This document shows, one piece after another, positions 1 to 9,286 of a stretch of DNA of 64,000 nt. Both the position numbers and the translations under genes were made by a program. Positions within the stretch are counted from its first letter, which is position 1, and the number at the start of each line of letters is the position of its first letter. This stretch comes from Comamonas sp. lk (GTDB taxonomy: Bacteria > Pseudomonadota > Gammaproteobacteria > Burkholderiales > Burkholderiaceae_C): contig CAMELV010000013.1 of assembly GCA_945925985.1 (NCBI GenBank), forward strand, positions 1 to 64,000, given 5' to 3'. The notes beneath the pieces are model-generated. The model made no database searches, had not been told where the DNA came from, and was given only the letters and a program-made list of their open reading frames with translations.

Positions 1-342
1 GAACTGCAGCAGGTCACCAACCCACACCTCCCCCTCCAACAGGCCCTGCAGGCTCAAGTTCTCACCCACAGAGCCCCAAGGCAGGGCGTCGTCAATGGCG
101 CTCACGCCCGCATCAGCCCGTGCCTTCAACCAAAACGGGTAATGTTCGCTGGGGTAGGCATACACCGCCTTGTCCAGGCCGCCATGGATCGACAAGTCGG
201 CCTGGTCGTCGCCGCCCAGCCCCAGCGGCAGCACCGAGACCGACCCGGCCACCGGCTGCTTGTGAATCGCCGTCAACATGCTGCGCCCATTGATCTTGAC
301 CCGGCGCGCCTGCGCCACCTGAACCCCTAACAACTTTGGCAT
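1..342 (-). CDS. MOSC domain-containing protein (YiiM-like), C-terminus beyond window edge
   Basis: Reverse translation from ATG at 342: MPKLLGVQVAQARRVKINGRSMLTAIHKQPVAGSVSVLPLGLGGDDQADLSIHGGLDKAVYAYPSEHYPFWLKARADAG...; open at window edge so absent from ORF track. Confidence 0.85.
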   Translation of the reverse strand, partial: MPKLLGVQVAQARRVKINGRSMLTAIHKQPVAGSVSVLPLGLGGDDQADLSIHGGLDKAVYAYPSEHYPFWLKARADAGVSAIDDALPWGSVGENLSLQGLLEGEVWVGDLLQF

Positions 343-679
343 GGGCTGAGTGTTTGATGAGCGCTAATTTTGACAGGATTTTGCCGTTGCACGGAGAGGT
401 TGCCACTGCCCCCGCCATCGCGATGCAAGCACCCAACGATGGCTTTGATCGAACCCAGTTCGCCCTTGGCCCTTCCGTCACTAAGTGTTTAAGTAAAGTG
501 ACGGCATCCCCTATCCTGTAACATTATCTACTGAGAATCTGCCGGCATTCAGCCATTTGTACCAGCAGAATGATCTAAGGGAAGTAGTTCATGAACAACA
601 AGAAATTGTGTCGACTTTTGCCGTATCAGGCCCGTTCTTATGACGGCCCGACTATCCACATACCCCAGATTAGGGCTTT

Positions 680-2530
680 GTGGTTAATCAATCTATCGCT
701 GAGATAGGTCCCTTGTACTCCCAAGAAGCTAAGGACGCGCTGATGCGTTCACGTTTCGGAGCGATGTTTTTTGCCGGCTGGTCACTGGCGCGGGGTTGGA
801 CAGTCTATGTGGCGGCCTTTGCAGTACTGTTCTGGAGCGGAACATTCGCTCGACTTGAACTTTCTTTTTTAGACCAGCAGTTCAAGTGGTTGTCGATCAT
901 CTCCTCTCACCCCGCAGTGGACGACGTGGTCGTGGTGGGTTTGGATGAGGACAGCCTTAAAGAATTTGGCGTTCCCATTGCCGTATTGCATCGTCAGATC
1001 GGTGGTTTCTTCGAGTCCATGTCAACCGCTGGCCCAAAGGCGGTTGCCATTGACGTGGTGTTGCCCGGTTTCACGTACGACAACTTTCAGCCTGGGCTTG
1101 ATGCGGCCCTGGCACGCGGCATCCTCTCCCTGCGACCGGTAGCGCCGTTGGTGCTGGGGCAAACCGCAAACGCAGATGGGCGCTTGCGGCCGCTTCATCC
1201 TTTGTTTGCCAACCTCGCCGGCCCACAAGGGATGGGGTCGGTGCTGGTCTTGGAAGACCTCGACGGTCGGGTCCGCCGCTTTGATGAACGCATCGGCGCA
1301 AACAACCAAGCCGTGCCCTCCTTGCCAGGCCAATTGGCCCGCAGCATTCAGGTTCCCCTGCGTTTCGGGCTCATGCCCTTGTTTCGTGGCGCGCCTGCGC
1401 CCTACATCCCCTTGCGCGATGTCCTGGCGTGGAAGGCCAAAGGTGATGTCGACCGTTTACAAAAGGCCTTTGCCGGCAAAGTGGTCCTCTTGGGCAGCCT
1501 GTTGAACTTTGATGACCAACACCAAGTCCCGGCGCCACTCGCCTTGAGCGACGTGGGCGGCACCACCCATGGTGTCTTCATTCTGGCCGCGCAAATGCGT
1601 GGTTTGCTCAATGGAGACCTTATCCGCGAATTGCCAGTGAGCGCCGGTTTCATGCTGACCCTTCTATGCACCTTGAGCTGGTGGATTCGTCCGCGTAAGT
1701 GGGTGTGGCCCGTGGCCGTTATGGCTATGGCTGGGCTGGCAGCTTCGTCCATGTGGTTACTGACCATCGGCTGGGCCATCCCTGTCGTGACCCTGGAGCT
1801 GGCCCTGCTGTCAGGCCTGGCGGGCCGCCTGGGCTGGGTTGCCTGGCAAGCCGCTGCAGAGCGCCGCCGTCTCAGGATCGCTTTTGACGGGCTGGTCAGC
1901 CCCGGCGTGCTGAAAGAAATTCTTTCGGGCCGCCTGCACCCGCAATTGGCCGGAGAGCGTCGCCAAGTCTGCGTGCTGTTCTCCGACATTCGCAGCTTTA
2001 CCACTTTGAGCGAGCACCTCCCGCCCGAAGTGGTCACCGAACTCTTGAACCGCTATTTCGAGCGCATGGTGTCTTGTGTGCACCGCCATGGCGGCACGCT
2101 GGACAAGTTCATTGGCGACGGAATCATGGCTTTCTTTGGTGCGCCAAGTGAAGCGACTAGCCCCTGCGCAGACGCGTTCAACGCATCCGCAGACATGTTG
2201 ACTGAGCTACAGGCGCTCAACCAAGAGCAGCGCGAGCACAACGGCCCCCAACTTGCAATTGGCATTGGCCTACATTTTGGCACCGCCTTTCTGGGCTACG
2301 TTGGCTCCAAAGACCGGCACGAGTATTCCGCCATTGGCGACACTGTGAATTCGGCTGCGCGGCTGGAGGGTTTGACCAAAGATTCTGGCTACTCAATCAT
2401 CGTGTCCGACACCGTGCGCGCACTTTTGCCCCTGGTGTCGGGATTCACCGGGCTGGGCAAGCAGGCCGTGAAAGGCCGGGCTGCCATTGATGTGTTTGGG
2501 TGGAAGCCAGCAGATGCGGCAACAGGTTAA
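680..2530 (+). CDS. CHASE2 domain class III adenylate cyclase (alternative start ATG 743)
   Basis: N-terminal CHASE2-like extracytoplasmic region, TM segments, cyclase motifs FSDIRSFTTLSE, LDKFIGDGIMAFFGAP, YSAIGDTVNSAARLEG. Confidence 0.93.
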   Translation: MVNQSIAEIGPLYSQEAKDALMRSRFGAMFFAGWSLARGWTVYVAAFAVLFWSGTFARLELSFLDQQFKWLSIISSHPAVDDVVVVGLDEDSLKEFGVPIAVLHRQIGGFFESMSTAGPKAVAIDVVLPGFTYDNFQPGLDAALARGILSLRPVAPLVLGQTANADGRLRPLHPLFANLAGPQGMGSVLVLEDLDGRVRRFDERIGANNQAVPSLPGQLARSIQVPLRFGLMPLFRGAPAPYIPLRDVLAWKAKGDVDRLQKAFAGKVVLLGSLLNFDDQHQVPAPLALSDVGGTTHGVFILAAQMRGLLNGDLIRELPVSAGFMLTLLCTLSWWIRPRKWVWPVAVMAMAGLAASSMWLLTIGWAIPVVTLELALLSGLAGRLGWVAWQAAAERRRLRIAFDGLVSPGVLKEILSGRLHPQLAGERRQVCVLFSDIRSFTTLSEHLPPEVVTELLNRYFERMVSCVHRHGGTLDKFIGDGIMAFFGAPSEATSPCADAFNASADMLTELQALNQEQREHNGPQLAIGIGLHFGTAFLGYVGSKDRHEYSAIGDTVNSAARLEGLTKDSGYSIIVSDTVRALLPLVSGFTGLGKQAVKGRAAIDVFGWKPADAATG

Positions 2531-2545
2531 CAAAGGGGTAAAAAC

Positions 2546-3391
2546 ATGAATACAGCACACCATATCTTTTGGGGCGCGTTGGGCGCACTGACCCTGCTGG
2601 GCAGTTCGGCCACCATGGCCGGCCTGCTAGTGACCGAGACCATTGGTAAGGTTGAGATTGAAGGCAAAGGTCCGGTCAACACGCTGGCGCAGATCCCGGA
2701 CAATGCCCGTTTGAAGGTGCCAGCAGGTGCCAAGCTGGTGGTGGTGGACTTGGGTAGTGGGCGTGAGTATGTGTTGCCTGGCAACTTCACCTACATTGCC
2801 GCAGCCAGCGGCCCCCAGACGGTTGATGGCAAAGCGGTCGCCGCCAGGCCTTTACCTACCAGAAACCTGCCCGACGTAAAAATCGTCACGGCCAAAGTGG
2901 CACAGGCCACGCTGGTCATGCGCAGCCTGCCAAAGACCAATGTGCCGGTGCTGGTTTCCCCCGTCAGAACGGCTGTTATTTCTTTGATGCCCACGCTACG
3001 CTGGACCGCAGTCGAGGCGGCTACCAACTACAAGCTGACCGTCACACAGCCCGATGGTTCACTGGTGTGGGAAGCAATGACCCGGGACACCGAAATCACT
3101 TTAACCGCAGGTCAAACATTGCAGGCAGGCGGGAGATACAACTGGCGTGTAGAGGCGATGGGTGCTGACGGCCGCTTGTCCGATGCGGCGGCCCGATTCA
3201 CTGTGGCCAGCGCCGAAGCGCTGACAGCCTTGGCGCTGCTGAAGCCTGATGCCACCGCCACCTTCAGCCGCAAGGTGCTTTATGCCGCACAACTGCGCGA
3301 AGCCGGCGCGGTAGAAGATGCCAAGTTGTTATGGCAAGCCCTGTCGCGCGAACAACCCGAAGATCCGGTTCTGGCAAGCTTGGCTGAGTAA
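2546..3391 (+). CDS. Exported FecR/Fn3-like hypothetical protein
   Basis: Signal peptide MNTAHHIFWGALGALTLLGSSATMA; FecR-like N-terminus; 'PTLRWTAVEAATNYKLTVTQPDGSLVWEA' Fn3-like segment; between cyclase and CHAT genes. Confidence 0.75.
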   Translation: MNTAHHIFWGALGALTLLGSSATMAGLLVTETIGKVEIEGKGPVNTLAQIPDNARLKVPAGAKLVVVDLGSGREYVLPGNFTYIAAASGPQTVDGKAVAARPLPTRNLPDVKIVTAKVAQATLVMRSLPKTNVPVLVSPVRTAVISLMPTLRWTAVEAATNYKLTVTQPDGSLVWEAMTRDTEITLTAGQTLQAGGRYNWRVEAMGADGRLSDAAARFTVASAEALTALALLKPDATATFSRKVLYAAQLREAGAVEDAKLLWQALSREQPEDPVLASLAE

Positions 3392-3425
3392 TTGAAATCA
3401 ACCCCAAGTAACAAGCCATAACGTT

Positions 3426-5741
3426 ATGAAGACCAAGATCCTGCTGGCCTTTGGGATGCTCTGTTTGTTGCTCTGCGGCGCAGTATCGGCGCAGGTAGGC
3501 GTTAGCACTCAGCCCGCCTGGCGGAGCCTGTTCCAGCAGGGCATAGATACCCGCCAGGCGGGCAAGCTTCAAGAATCCATAGACACATTGGCGGCCGCTC
3601 GCAGCAGTGCCGTCAACGAGGCAGACCGCATGGAGGCCAGTGCAGAACTGGGTGCCAGCCTGTTGCAGGCACGTCGCCTGGCAGAGGCGGCGGCGATGCT
3701 TCGTGAAGTCTATCTTTCCGCGCAGGGTGAGCTCAAAGCGCGGGTTGCCAATGACTTGGGCAACCTTTCTGTCCTTGAGAAAGACACCAATGCAGCCACC
3801 GGCTTCTACCTAGAGGCTCAGCGCCTGGGTGCCGCACTGCCCGAGGTGTCGCTAAGCGCACAACTCAATCTGGCGCGGCTGGCACCCGTGGCAGAAAAAG
3901 CAAAACTACTGACGCCCCTGCTGCCCGAGATTCGCCAACTCCGTAATGCATCGGTCCGCGCCAGCTACCTGCTTAACTTCGGACAACAAGCGCTGGCTCC
4001 GGGTGGCCTGGGTCTGGCGCAAGCTTACTCAGCTTTTACTGAGGCGCAAGGTGCGGCCGATTCGGTCCAGGCTGATCGAAAAGTGGTCGAGGCGCTGGAC
4101 GCGCTGGCCCAGCTTTACGAAGACCAAAGCCGCATGGATGACGCGCAAACCCTGAACCGCAGCGCCTTGCAGCGAGCAGGACGCGCGCCACTGGGGCTTG
4201 TTCAAGACCTGTTGGTCCGGCTGGAATGGCGCCAAAGCCGTTTGATGAATGCTGCCGGGCAAACCGACGAAGCTTTGGCCGCCATTCAGCGCGCCGCATC
4301 TTTTGTTGAAACCATCCGCGCTGACCTGCCGATCGAACTTGAAAACGGTCGTACGTCTTTTTCCGCTTTGCTCCAGCCCATTTACGTCTCGCTGGCCGAC
4401 CTGATTCTCAAACGCCAGCAAAGCCCGGACGGTGAAGGCCGAAAGGCTGCCGCCCTGGCCGCAATTGATGCGCTAGAGCTCAGCCGGCAGGCTGAAATGC
4501 AAGACTATCTGGGTGAACGCTGTACGGTCGTGTCCGGCGCCGCGGGTGATCAAAACCTGCCGCCGGGCATGGCTGTGCTGTACCCGCTGGTGCTGGCAGA
4601 CCGGCTCGAGCTGTTGCTCAAATGGGGCAGCAGTGCGACCCACCACGCTGTAAAGATCAACCCCAATAACCTGCGCCGGCTCACTGCCGACATGGCCGAT
4701 GGCCTGCGCAGTCATGAAACGGACGACTATCTCAGTCCCGCCCAACAACTCTACAACCTGCTGCTGCGTCCACTAGAGGCCGATTTAGCTGCGGCGCAAA
4801 CCAAGACCCTGATCATTGCCTCAGAGGGCTTCCTGCGCCCTATTCCACTGGCAGCGCTCCATGACGGCAAACAATTTTTGGTTGAGAAATATGCACTAGG
4901 CACCGTCACCGGTATGTCGATGACCGACCTGGATGTGCCCGATAACACCGTGGTCTCGTCCCTCATGGCAGGCTTGTCCGAGCCCGGCCCGGTTGTCGAT
5001 AAACTGGACCCATCCAAGCTCGGCGCCGTGAGCGAAGTGGCTCAGGCCAACACCAAAGCAGACGCCCAGAGCACCCGCAGCCGTAGTCTGAATCTGCGCG
5101 CCATGAGTACCCGCAGCCTTGGGCCGCCCGCCGTATCTAACACTGCCAGTTCAACCACAAGCGTACAACGTGCAGCACTGGGCGAGGCGCTCAAACTACC
5201 GGGGGTGGCAGTCGAACTCGATGCAATTTCCAAGACCATGCGGGGCACCCGGCTACTCAATAGTGAGTTCACCTCGGCCCGATTTGGCAAGGAGGCCGCC
5301 AGCGGCAGCTACCGCATCGTGCACATTGCCTCGCACGGTTTCTTTGGCGGCGACGCCAACTCCAGTTTCATCCTGGCCTATGACGACGTGTTGACCATGA
5401 ACGGCCTGCAATCCCTGCTGGTCTCGGACAACGTCAAACAATCGCCGATTGAACTGCTCACCCTGTCTGCCTGCGAGACGGCCGAGGGTAATGAGCGTGC
5501 GCCGCTGGGCTTTTCCGGGGCGGCCATCAAGGCCCGCGCCCGCAGCGCGCTGGGCACCCTGTGGCCGGTTGCCGATGACGCCGCACGCCAGTTGATGGGT
5601 GATTTTTATACCGGCCTCACGAAAAAGAAGAGCAGCAAGGCTGTGGCGCTGCGTGACGCGCAGATCGGTCTACTGCGCCAACCCGACACGTCACACCCCT
5701 TCTTCTGGGCACCTTTCACCCTGGTTGGTAACTGGAAATGA
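3426..5741 (+). CDS. Exported TPR-CHAT domain protein (putative caspase-like protease)
   Basis: Signal peptide MKTKILLAFGMLCLLLCGAVSAQ; TPR-like helices; CHAT His/Cys motifs 'IVHIASHGFFGG' and 'ELLTLSACETAEGN'; C-term 'HPFFWAPFTLVGNW' typical of CHAT. Confidence 0.93.
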   Translation: MKTKILLAFGMLCLLLCGAVSAQVGVSTQPAWRSLFQQGIDTRQAGKLQESIDTLAAARSSAVNEADRMEASAELGASLLQARRLAEAAAMLREVYLSAQGELKARVANDLGNLSVLEKDTNAATGFYLEAQRLGAALPEVSLSAQLNLARLAPVAEKAKLLTPLLPEIRQLRNASVRASYLLNFGQQALAPGGLGLAQAYSAFTEAQGAADSVQADRKVVEALDALAQLYEDQSRMDDAQTLNRSALQRAGRAPLGLVQDLLVRLEWRQSRLMNAAGQTDEALAAIQRAASFVETIRADLPIELENGRTSFSALLQPIYVSLADLILKRQQSPDGEGRKAAALAAIDALELSRQAEMQDYLGERCTVVSGAAGDQNLPPGMAVLYPLVLADRLELLLKWGSSATHHAVKINPNNLRRLTADMADGLRSHETDDYLSPAQQLYNLLLRPLEADLAAAQTKTLIIASEGFLRPIPLAALHDGKQFLVEKYALGTVTGMSMTDLDVPDNTVVSSLMAGLSEPGPVVDKLDPSKLGAVSEVAQANTKADAQSTRSRSLNLRAMSTRSLGPPAVSNTASSTTSVQRAALGEALKLPGVAVELDAISKTMRGTRLLNSEFTSARFGKEAASGSYRIVHIASHGFFGGDANSSFILAYDDVLTMNGLQSLLVSDNVKQSPIELLTLSACETAEGNERAPLGFSGAAIKARARSALGTLWPVADDAARQLMGDFYTGLTKKKSSKAVALRDAQIGLLRQPDTSHPFFWAPFTLVGNWK

Positions 5742-8700
5742 AAGACATGAGAAAACACCCCCTGAATCCGACCGCACGGCGCATCTACCCGCCTCTGTTG
5801 GTCCACATGGTAGTTTCAGGTCTGCTGCTACCCCTAGCTGCGCCTGCACAAATTCGCACGGACGGCTCGGTGGGCGCGGCACAACAAATATCGACTTTGA
5901 ATGTGCCAGGGGCGTACACCATCCCCCAGATCTTGGGTCGGCTTTCGGGGAACAACCTGTTCCACAGCTTTAGTGACTTCAACATCAATGCCGGTCAATC
6001 GGCCAATTTCACAACCAGTACGCCCGGGCTTTCGAATGTCATCAGTCGTGTCACAGGTGGCCAAGCCTCGATGATCAATGGCGCGCTTACTTTGGCGCCA
6101 ATGGATGGCACGCCTGCGTTCTGGTTCATCAACCCGTCAGGGGTAGTTTTTGGAGCCGGGGCTTCCGTGCAGGTTCCGGGGGCCTTTCATGTCACCACCG
6201 CAGACTACCTGAAGTTTGCCGATGGTAATTTTTACGCTTCACCCTCCCAGACCAGTACATTCTCCAGCGCCGAACCTGTAGCATTCGGTTTTCTGGGTGG
6301 CAGCCGTGCGCCTATTGAAGTTCGCGATGGAGCCGTTCTCGAATCTTTGGACAAGAGCTTCAGTGCAGTTGCGGGGGATATCACCATCAGCAATGGCCAG
6401 ATAGCCGGTGACTTGGGCGATATACGTATTGTTGCTTTTGGTGCGCAAGCCGGTACGGTCACTGTCACAGGACCTCTGCCTGTAGCGCAGGGCAACGTGA
6501 CTATTCAAAGTGGTGGACTGATTGAGACGAGTGCCCGTAGGGCGAGTACAGGCGGGGCGATCTTGATTGCTGCGGGAAGTTTGACTATTGACGCTATGGG
6601 CGCAGGCCTCGATACCGGAATTTTCAGCCGGGTCAATGATGGGACAGGTGATGCGGGAGTCGTCCTCGTCAGTACCAGCGGCGATGTGCGCGTGCTCAAT
6701 GGCGGCATCATCGATTCCTCAACCTACGAAGGGTCGACTGGAAAGGCGGGAGGCATCAATATTGCCGCTGGGGGCAATGTTCTGGTCGACGGTTCCGGAC
6801 GGATCAATTCGGACACGAGTGGCTCTGGCAATGCCGGTAATGTGAGTGTCAGCGCCAAAGGCGACATCACGGTCTCAAACGCTGGCAACATCACCAGCGA
6901 CACCATTGGCCCCGGCAACGCGGGTTTGATTACCATCAGTGCAGGGCGTAACCTCAGCATTTCTTCTGATGGGGCTATCTCAAGCACGTCAGCTGATATC
7001 GGCAACGCCGGTCAGATCATATTGAAAAGTGAAGGCGACCTGCGCGTGCTCGGTCGAGGGAACATCGATTCCTCCAACTATGGAGAGTCGACCGGAAATG
7101 CGGGAGGCATCAACATTTCAGCGAGCGGCAGTGTTCTGATCGACGGTGCCGGACGGATCAATTCGGACACCTTTGGATCGGGCAATGCTGGCAATATCAC
7201 TGTCAACGCCAAAGGCGACATCACGGTCTCAAACGATGGCAACATCACCAGCGACACCGTTGACTCCGGCAACGCGGGTTCTATCACCATCAGTGCACTG
7301 GGCAACGTCATCATTGCCACTGAGGGTGCTATCTCAAGCACGTCAAATGGAGCCGGCACTGGCGGACAGATCACGCTGAACAGTATGGGCGACCTGAGCG
7401 TGCTCAATAATGGCGTCATTGATTCCTCGGCCTTGGAAGGGTCGACCGGAAGTGCGGGAGGCGTCAGCATTTCTGCGGGCGGCAATGTTCTGGTCGACGG
7501 TGCCGGACGGATCAATTCGGACACCTTTGGATCGGGCAATGCCGGCAATATCAGTGTCAGCGCCAAAGGTGACCTTACGGTCTCAAACACTGGCAACATC
7601 ACCAGCGACACCGTTGACTCCGGCAACGCGGGTTCTATAACCGTCAGTGCACTTGGTAAGCTAAGTATCTCTTCCACAAGCGCTATCTCAAGCACGTCAA
7701 GGGGGGCCGGGGATGCAGGGCAGATCACACTGAAAAGTGAAGGTGACGTGAGCCTACTTAATGAAGGCTACATCGATTCCTCCAACTATGGGAAATCAAC
7801 CGGCAGTGCAGGGGGCGTCAACATTGCTGCAGGGGGCAATGTTCTGGTGCATGGTTCCGGACGCATCAATTCGGACACATTTGGATCTGGCAATGCCGGC
7901 ACTGTGAGTGTCAGCGCCAAAGGCGACGTCACGCTCTCAAACGCTGGCAACATCACCAGCGACACCGTTGGCTCTGGAAATGCGGGTTCTATCACCATCA
8001 GTGCAGGGCGTAACCTCAGCATTTCTGCCGAGGGGTATATCTCAAGCAGCACAACGGACAAGGGCGATGCTGGCACCATCGCGGTGAACGCCACCGAAGG
8101 GCTCAAGATTCAGGACGGTGGGTACATCTTTGCGGATACCGAAGGCGCGGGCCGTGGAGGATCCGTCAGCGCGACTGCGGGCAACCTGACGATCGATGGC
8201 AGAGGCGCACCAGAGTCCTTAACGGGGATATCGAGCGTTGCGGGTTCTTTGGGGGACGCTGGCGCGGTGACTGTCAAGGTGATGGGGTTGATGACGGTAC
8301 AAAGGGGCGAGGTTTCATCGAGCACTTCCGCTGAGGGACGAGCAGGGATGGTTTTTGTTCAGGCCAATGATCTCGTGGTTGATGGCAAAGGGGCCAGCAT
8401 CAATGCTTCGGCCAGGGCAGGTTCGGCAGGCCAAACCGGAGTCGTGTCGGTCAATGTCAGCGGAACCCTCACAACCCAGAACGGTGGTGAAATCGCCATT
8501 AGTAGCGATGCCACCGTTACGAATCCGGGTCTGCTAACACCAACGACGGTCAACGTGACCGCAGCCAACATCACCCTTCGCAGTGGTGGGAACGTTTCTT
8601 CGAAATCTACCGGTAACGTCAGCGCCAGTGATATTGCGGTGAACGTGGCCGAGCGGCTTTGGCTGGACCAGGCGGCCATTACAGCAAGCGCCGTCAACGG

Positions 8701-9286
8701 CAACGGTGGCTCTATTGCAGTGCAAGCCGGCGAGTTGCTTCGCTTGGACCAGTCTCTGATTACCACTTCGGTCACCGGCACCAGCGGTAACGGGGGCAGT
8801 ATCAGCCTTAGAGGAAAGGCCTCCATCATGGCAAATGGCTTCATTCAGGCCAATACGGCGGCGGACCTTGCTTCAGGCGGCAGCATCAACATTGACATTG
8901 CCACACTGATTGCCAGCAACAACTCCTTGTTGTTGGGCGGGTCAACACCTTATGCGTTCAAGGCTGCGCCGGGGTTCAACGTCATTCAGGCGGCTTCTCC
9001 CACAGGGGTCAATGGGGCGGTAGCCTTGTCATCGCCATCGGTCGATGTGGCGGGAAGCTTGGTGGTGATTAAAGCGGGTGTTCTGCAAAACGGCGGTTTC
9101 GGCCGCAGCCCCTGCGCGACCCGTGGGGGTAGCTCCTTTGCACAAACCGGGCGGGGTGGTTTGCCAGCCACTTCATTTGGTCTGCTTCGCGCTGAAACTG
9201 CACAATCAAAGTCACCAGCGCCAACACCCGCTATGGCAATGTCCGCATTGGTCAACACAGCACACAGCGGATGTAAGGCTGGATGA
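5738..9286 (+). CDS. Two-partner secretion TpsA-like protein (filamentous haemagglutinin N-terminal domain)
   Basis: TPS-domain signatures NLFHSFSDFNINAGQSANFTT, NVISRVTGGQAS, FWFINPSGVVFGAGASVQVPGAFHVTTADYL; beta-helix repeats; C-terminal CATRGGSSFAQTGRGGLP. Confidence 0.93.
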   Translation: MKDMRKHPLNPTARRIYPPLLVHMVVSGLLLPLAAPAQIRTDGSVGAAQQISTLNVPGAYTIPQILGRLSGNNLFHSFSDFNINAGQSANFTTSTPGLSNVISRVTGGQASMINGALTLAPMDGTPAFWFINPSGVVFGAGASVQVPGAFHVTTADYLKFADGNFYASPSQTSTFSSAEPVAFGFLGGSRAPIEVRDGAVLESLDKSFSAVAGDITISNGQIAGDLGDIRIVAFGAQAGTVTVTGPLPVAQGNVTIQSGGLIETSARRASTGGAILIAAGSLTIDAMGAGLDTGIFSRVNDGTGDAGVVLVSTSGDVRVLNGGIIDSSTYEGSTGKAGGINIAAGGNVLVDGSGRINSDTSGSGNAGNVSVSAKGDITVSNAGNITSDTIGPGNAGLITISAGRNLSISSDGAISSTSADIGNAGQIILKSEGDLRVLGRGNIDSSNYGESTGNAGGINISASGSVLIDGAGRINSDTFGSGNAGNITVNAKGDITVSNDGNITSDTVDSGNAGSITISALGNVIIATEGAISSTSNGAGTGGQITLNSMGDLSVLNNGVIDSSALEGSTGSAGGVSISAGGNVLVDGAGRINSDTFGSGNAGNISVSAKGDLTVSNTGNITSDTVDSGNAGSITVSALGKLSISSTSAISSTSRGAGDAGQITLKSEGDVSLLNEGYIDSSNYGKSTGSAGGVNIAAGGNVLVHGSGRINSDTFGSGNAGTVSVSAKGDVTLSNAGNITSDTVGSGNAGSITISAGRNLSISAEGYISSSTTDKGDAGTIAVNATEGLKIQDGGYIFADTEGAGRGGSVSATAGNLTIDGRGAPESLTGISSVAGSLGDAGAVTVKVMGLMTVQRGEVSSSTSAEGRAGMVFVQANDLVVDGKGASINASARAGSAGQTGVVSVNVSGTLTTQNGGEIAISSDATVTNPGLLTPTTVNVTAANITLRSGGNVSSKSTGNVSASDIAVNVAERLWLDQAAITASAVNGNGGSIAVQAGELLRLDQSLITTSVTGTSGNGGSISLRGKASIMANGFIQANTAADLASGGSINIDIATLIASNNSLLLGGSTPYAFKAAPGFNVIQAASPTGVNGAVALSSPSVDVAGSLVVIKAGVLQNGGFGRSPCATRGGSSFAQTGRGGLPATSFGLLRAETAQSKSPAPTPAMAMSALVNTAHSGCKAG
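6683..8098 (+). repeat. Four tandem 354-bp (118-aa) repeats inside tpsA-like gene
   Basis: Gly-Asp-(V/L)-x-(V/L)-L unit Asp codons at 6683, 7037, 7391, 7745: exact 354-bp spacing; shared phrase GRINSDTxGSGNAGxxxVxAKGDxTxSNxGNITSDT. Confidence 0.95.

Noticed and set aside
591-707. 38-codon ORF (MNNKKLCRLLPYQARSYDGPTIHIPQIRALWLINLSLR) upstream of the cyclase
   Set aside because: Too short and without recognisable features; overlap with the GTG start region of the cyclase makes a leader peptide possible but unsupported.
7078-7728. 216-aa antisense ORF with repetitive Pro-Ala-Leu motifs
   Set aside because: Reverse reading of the 354-bp tpsA repeats; periodicity is inherited from the sense gene.
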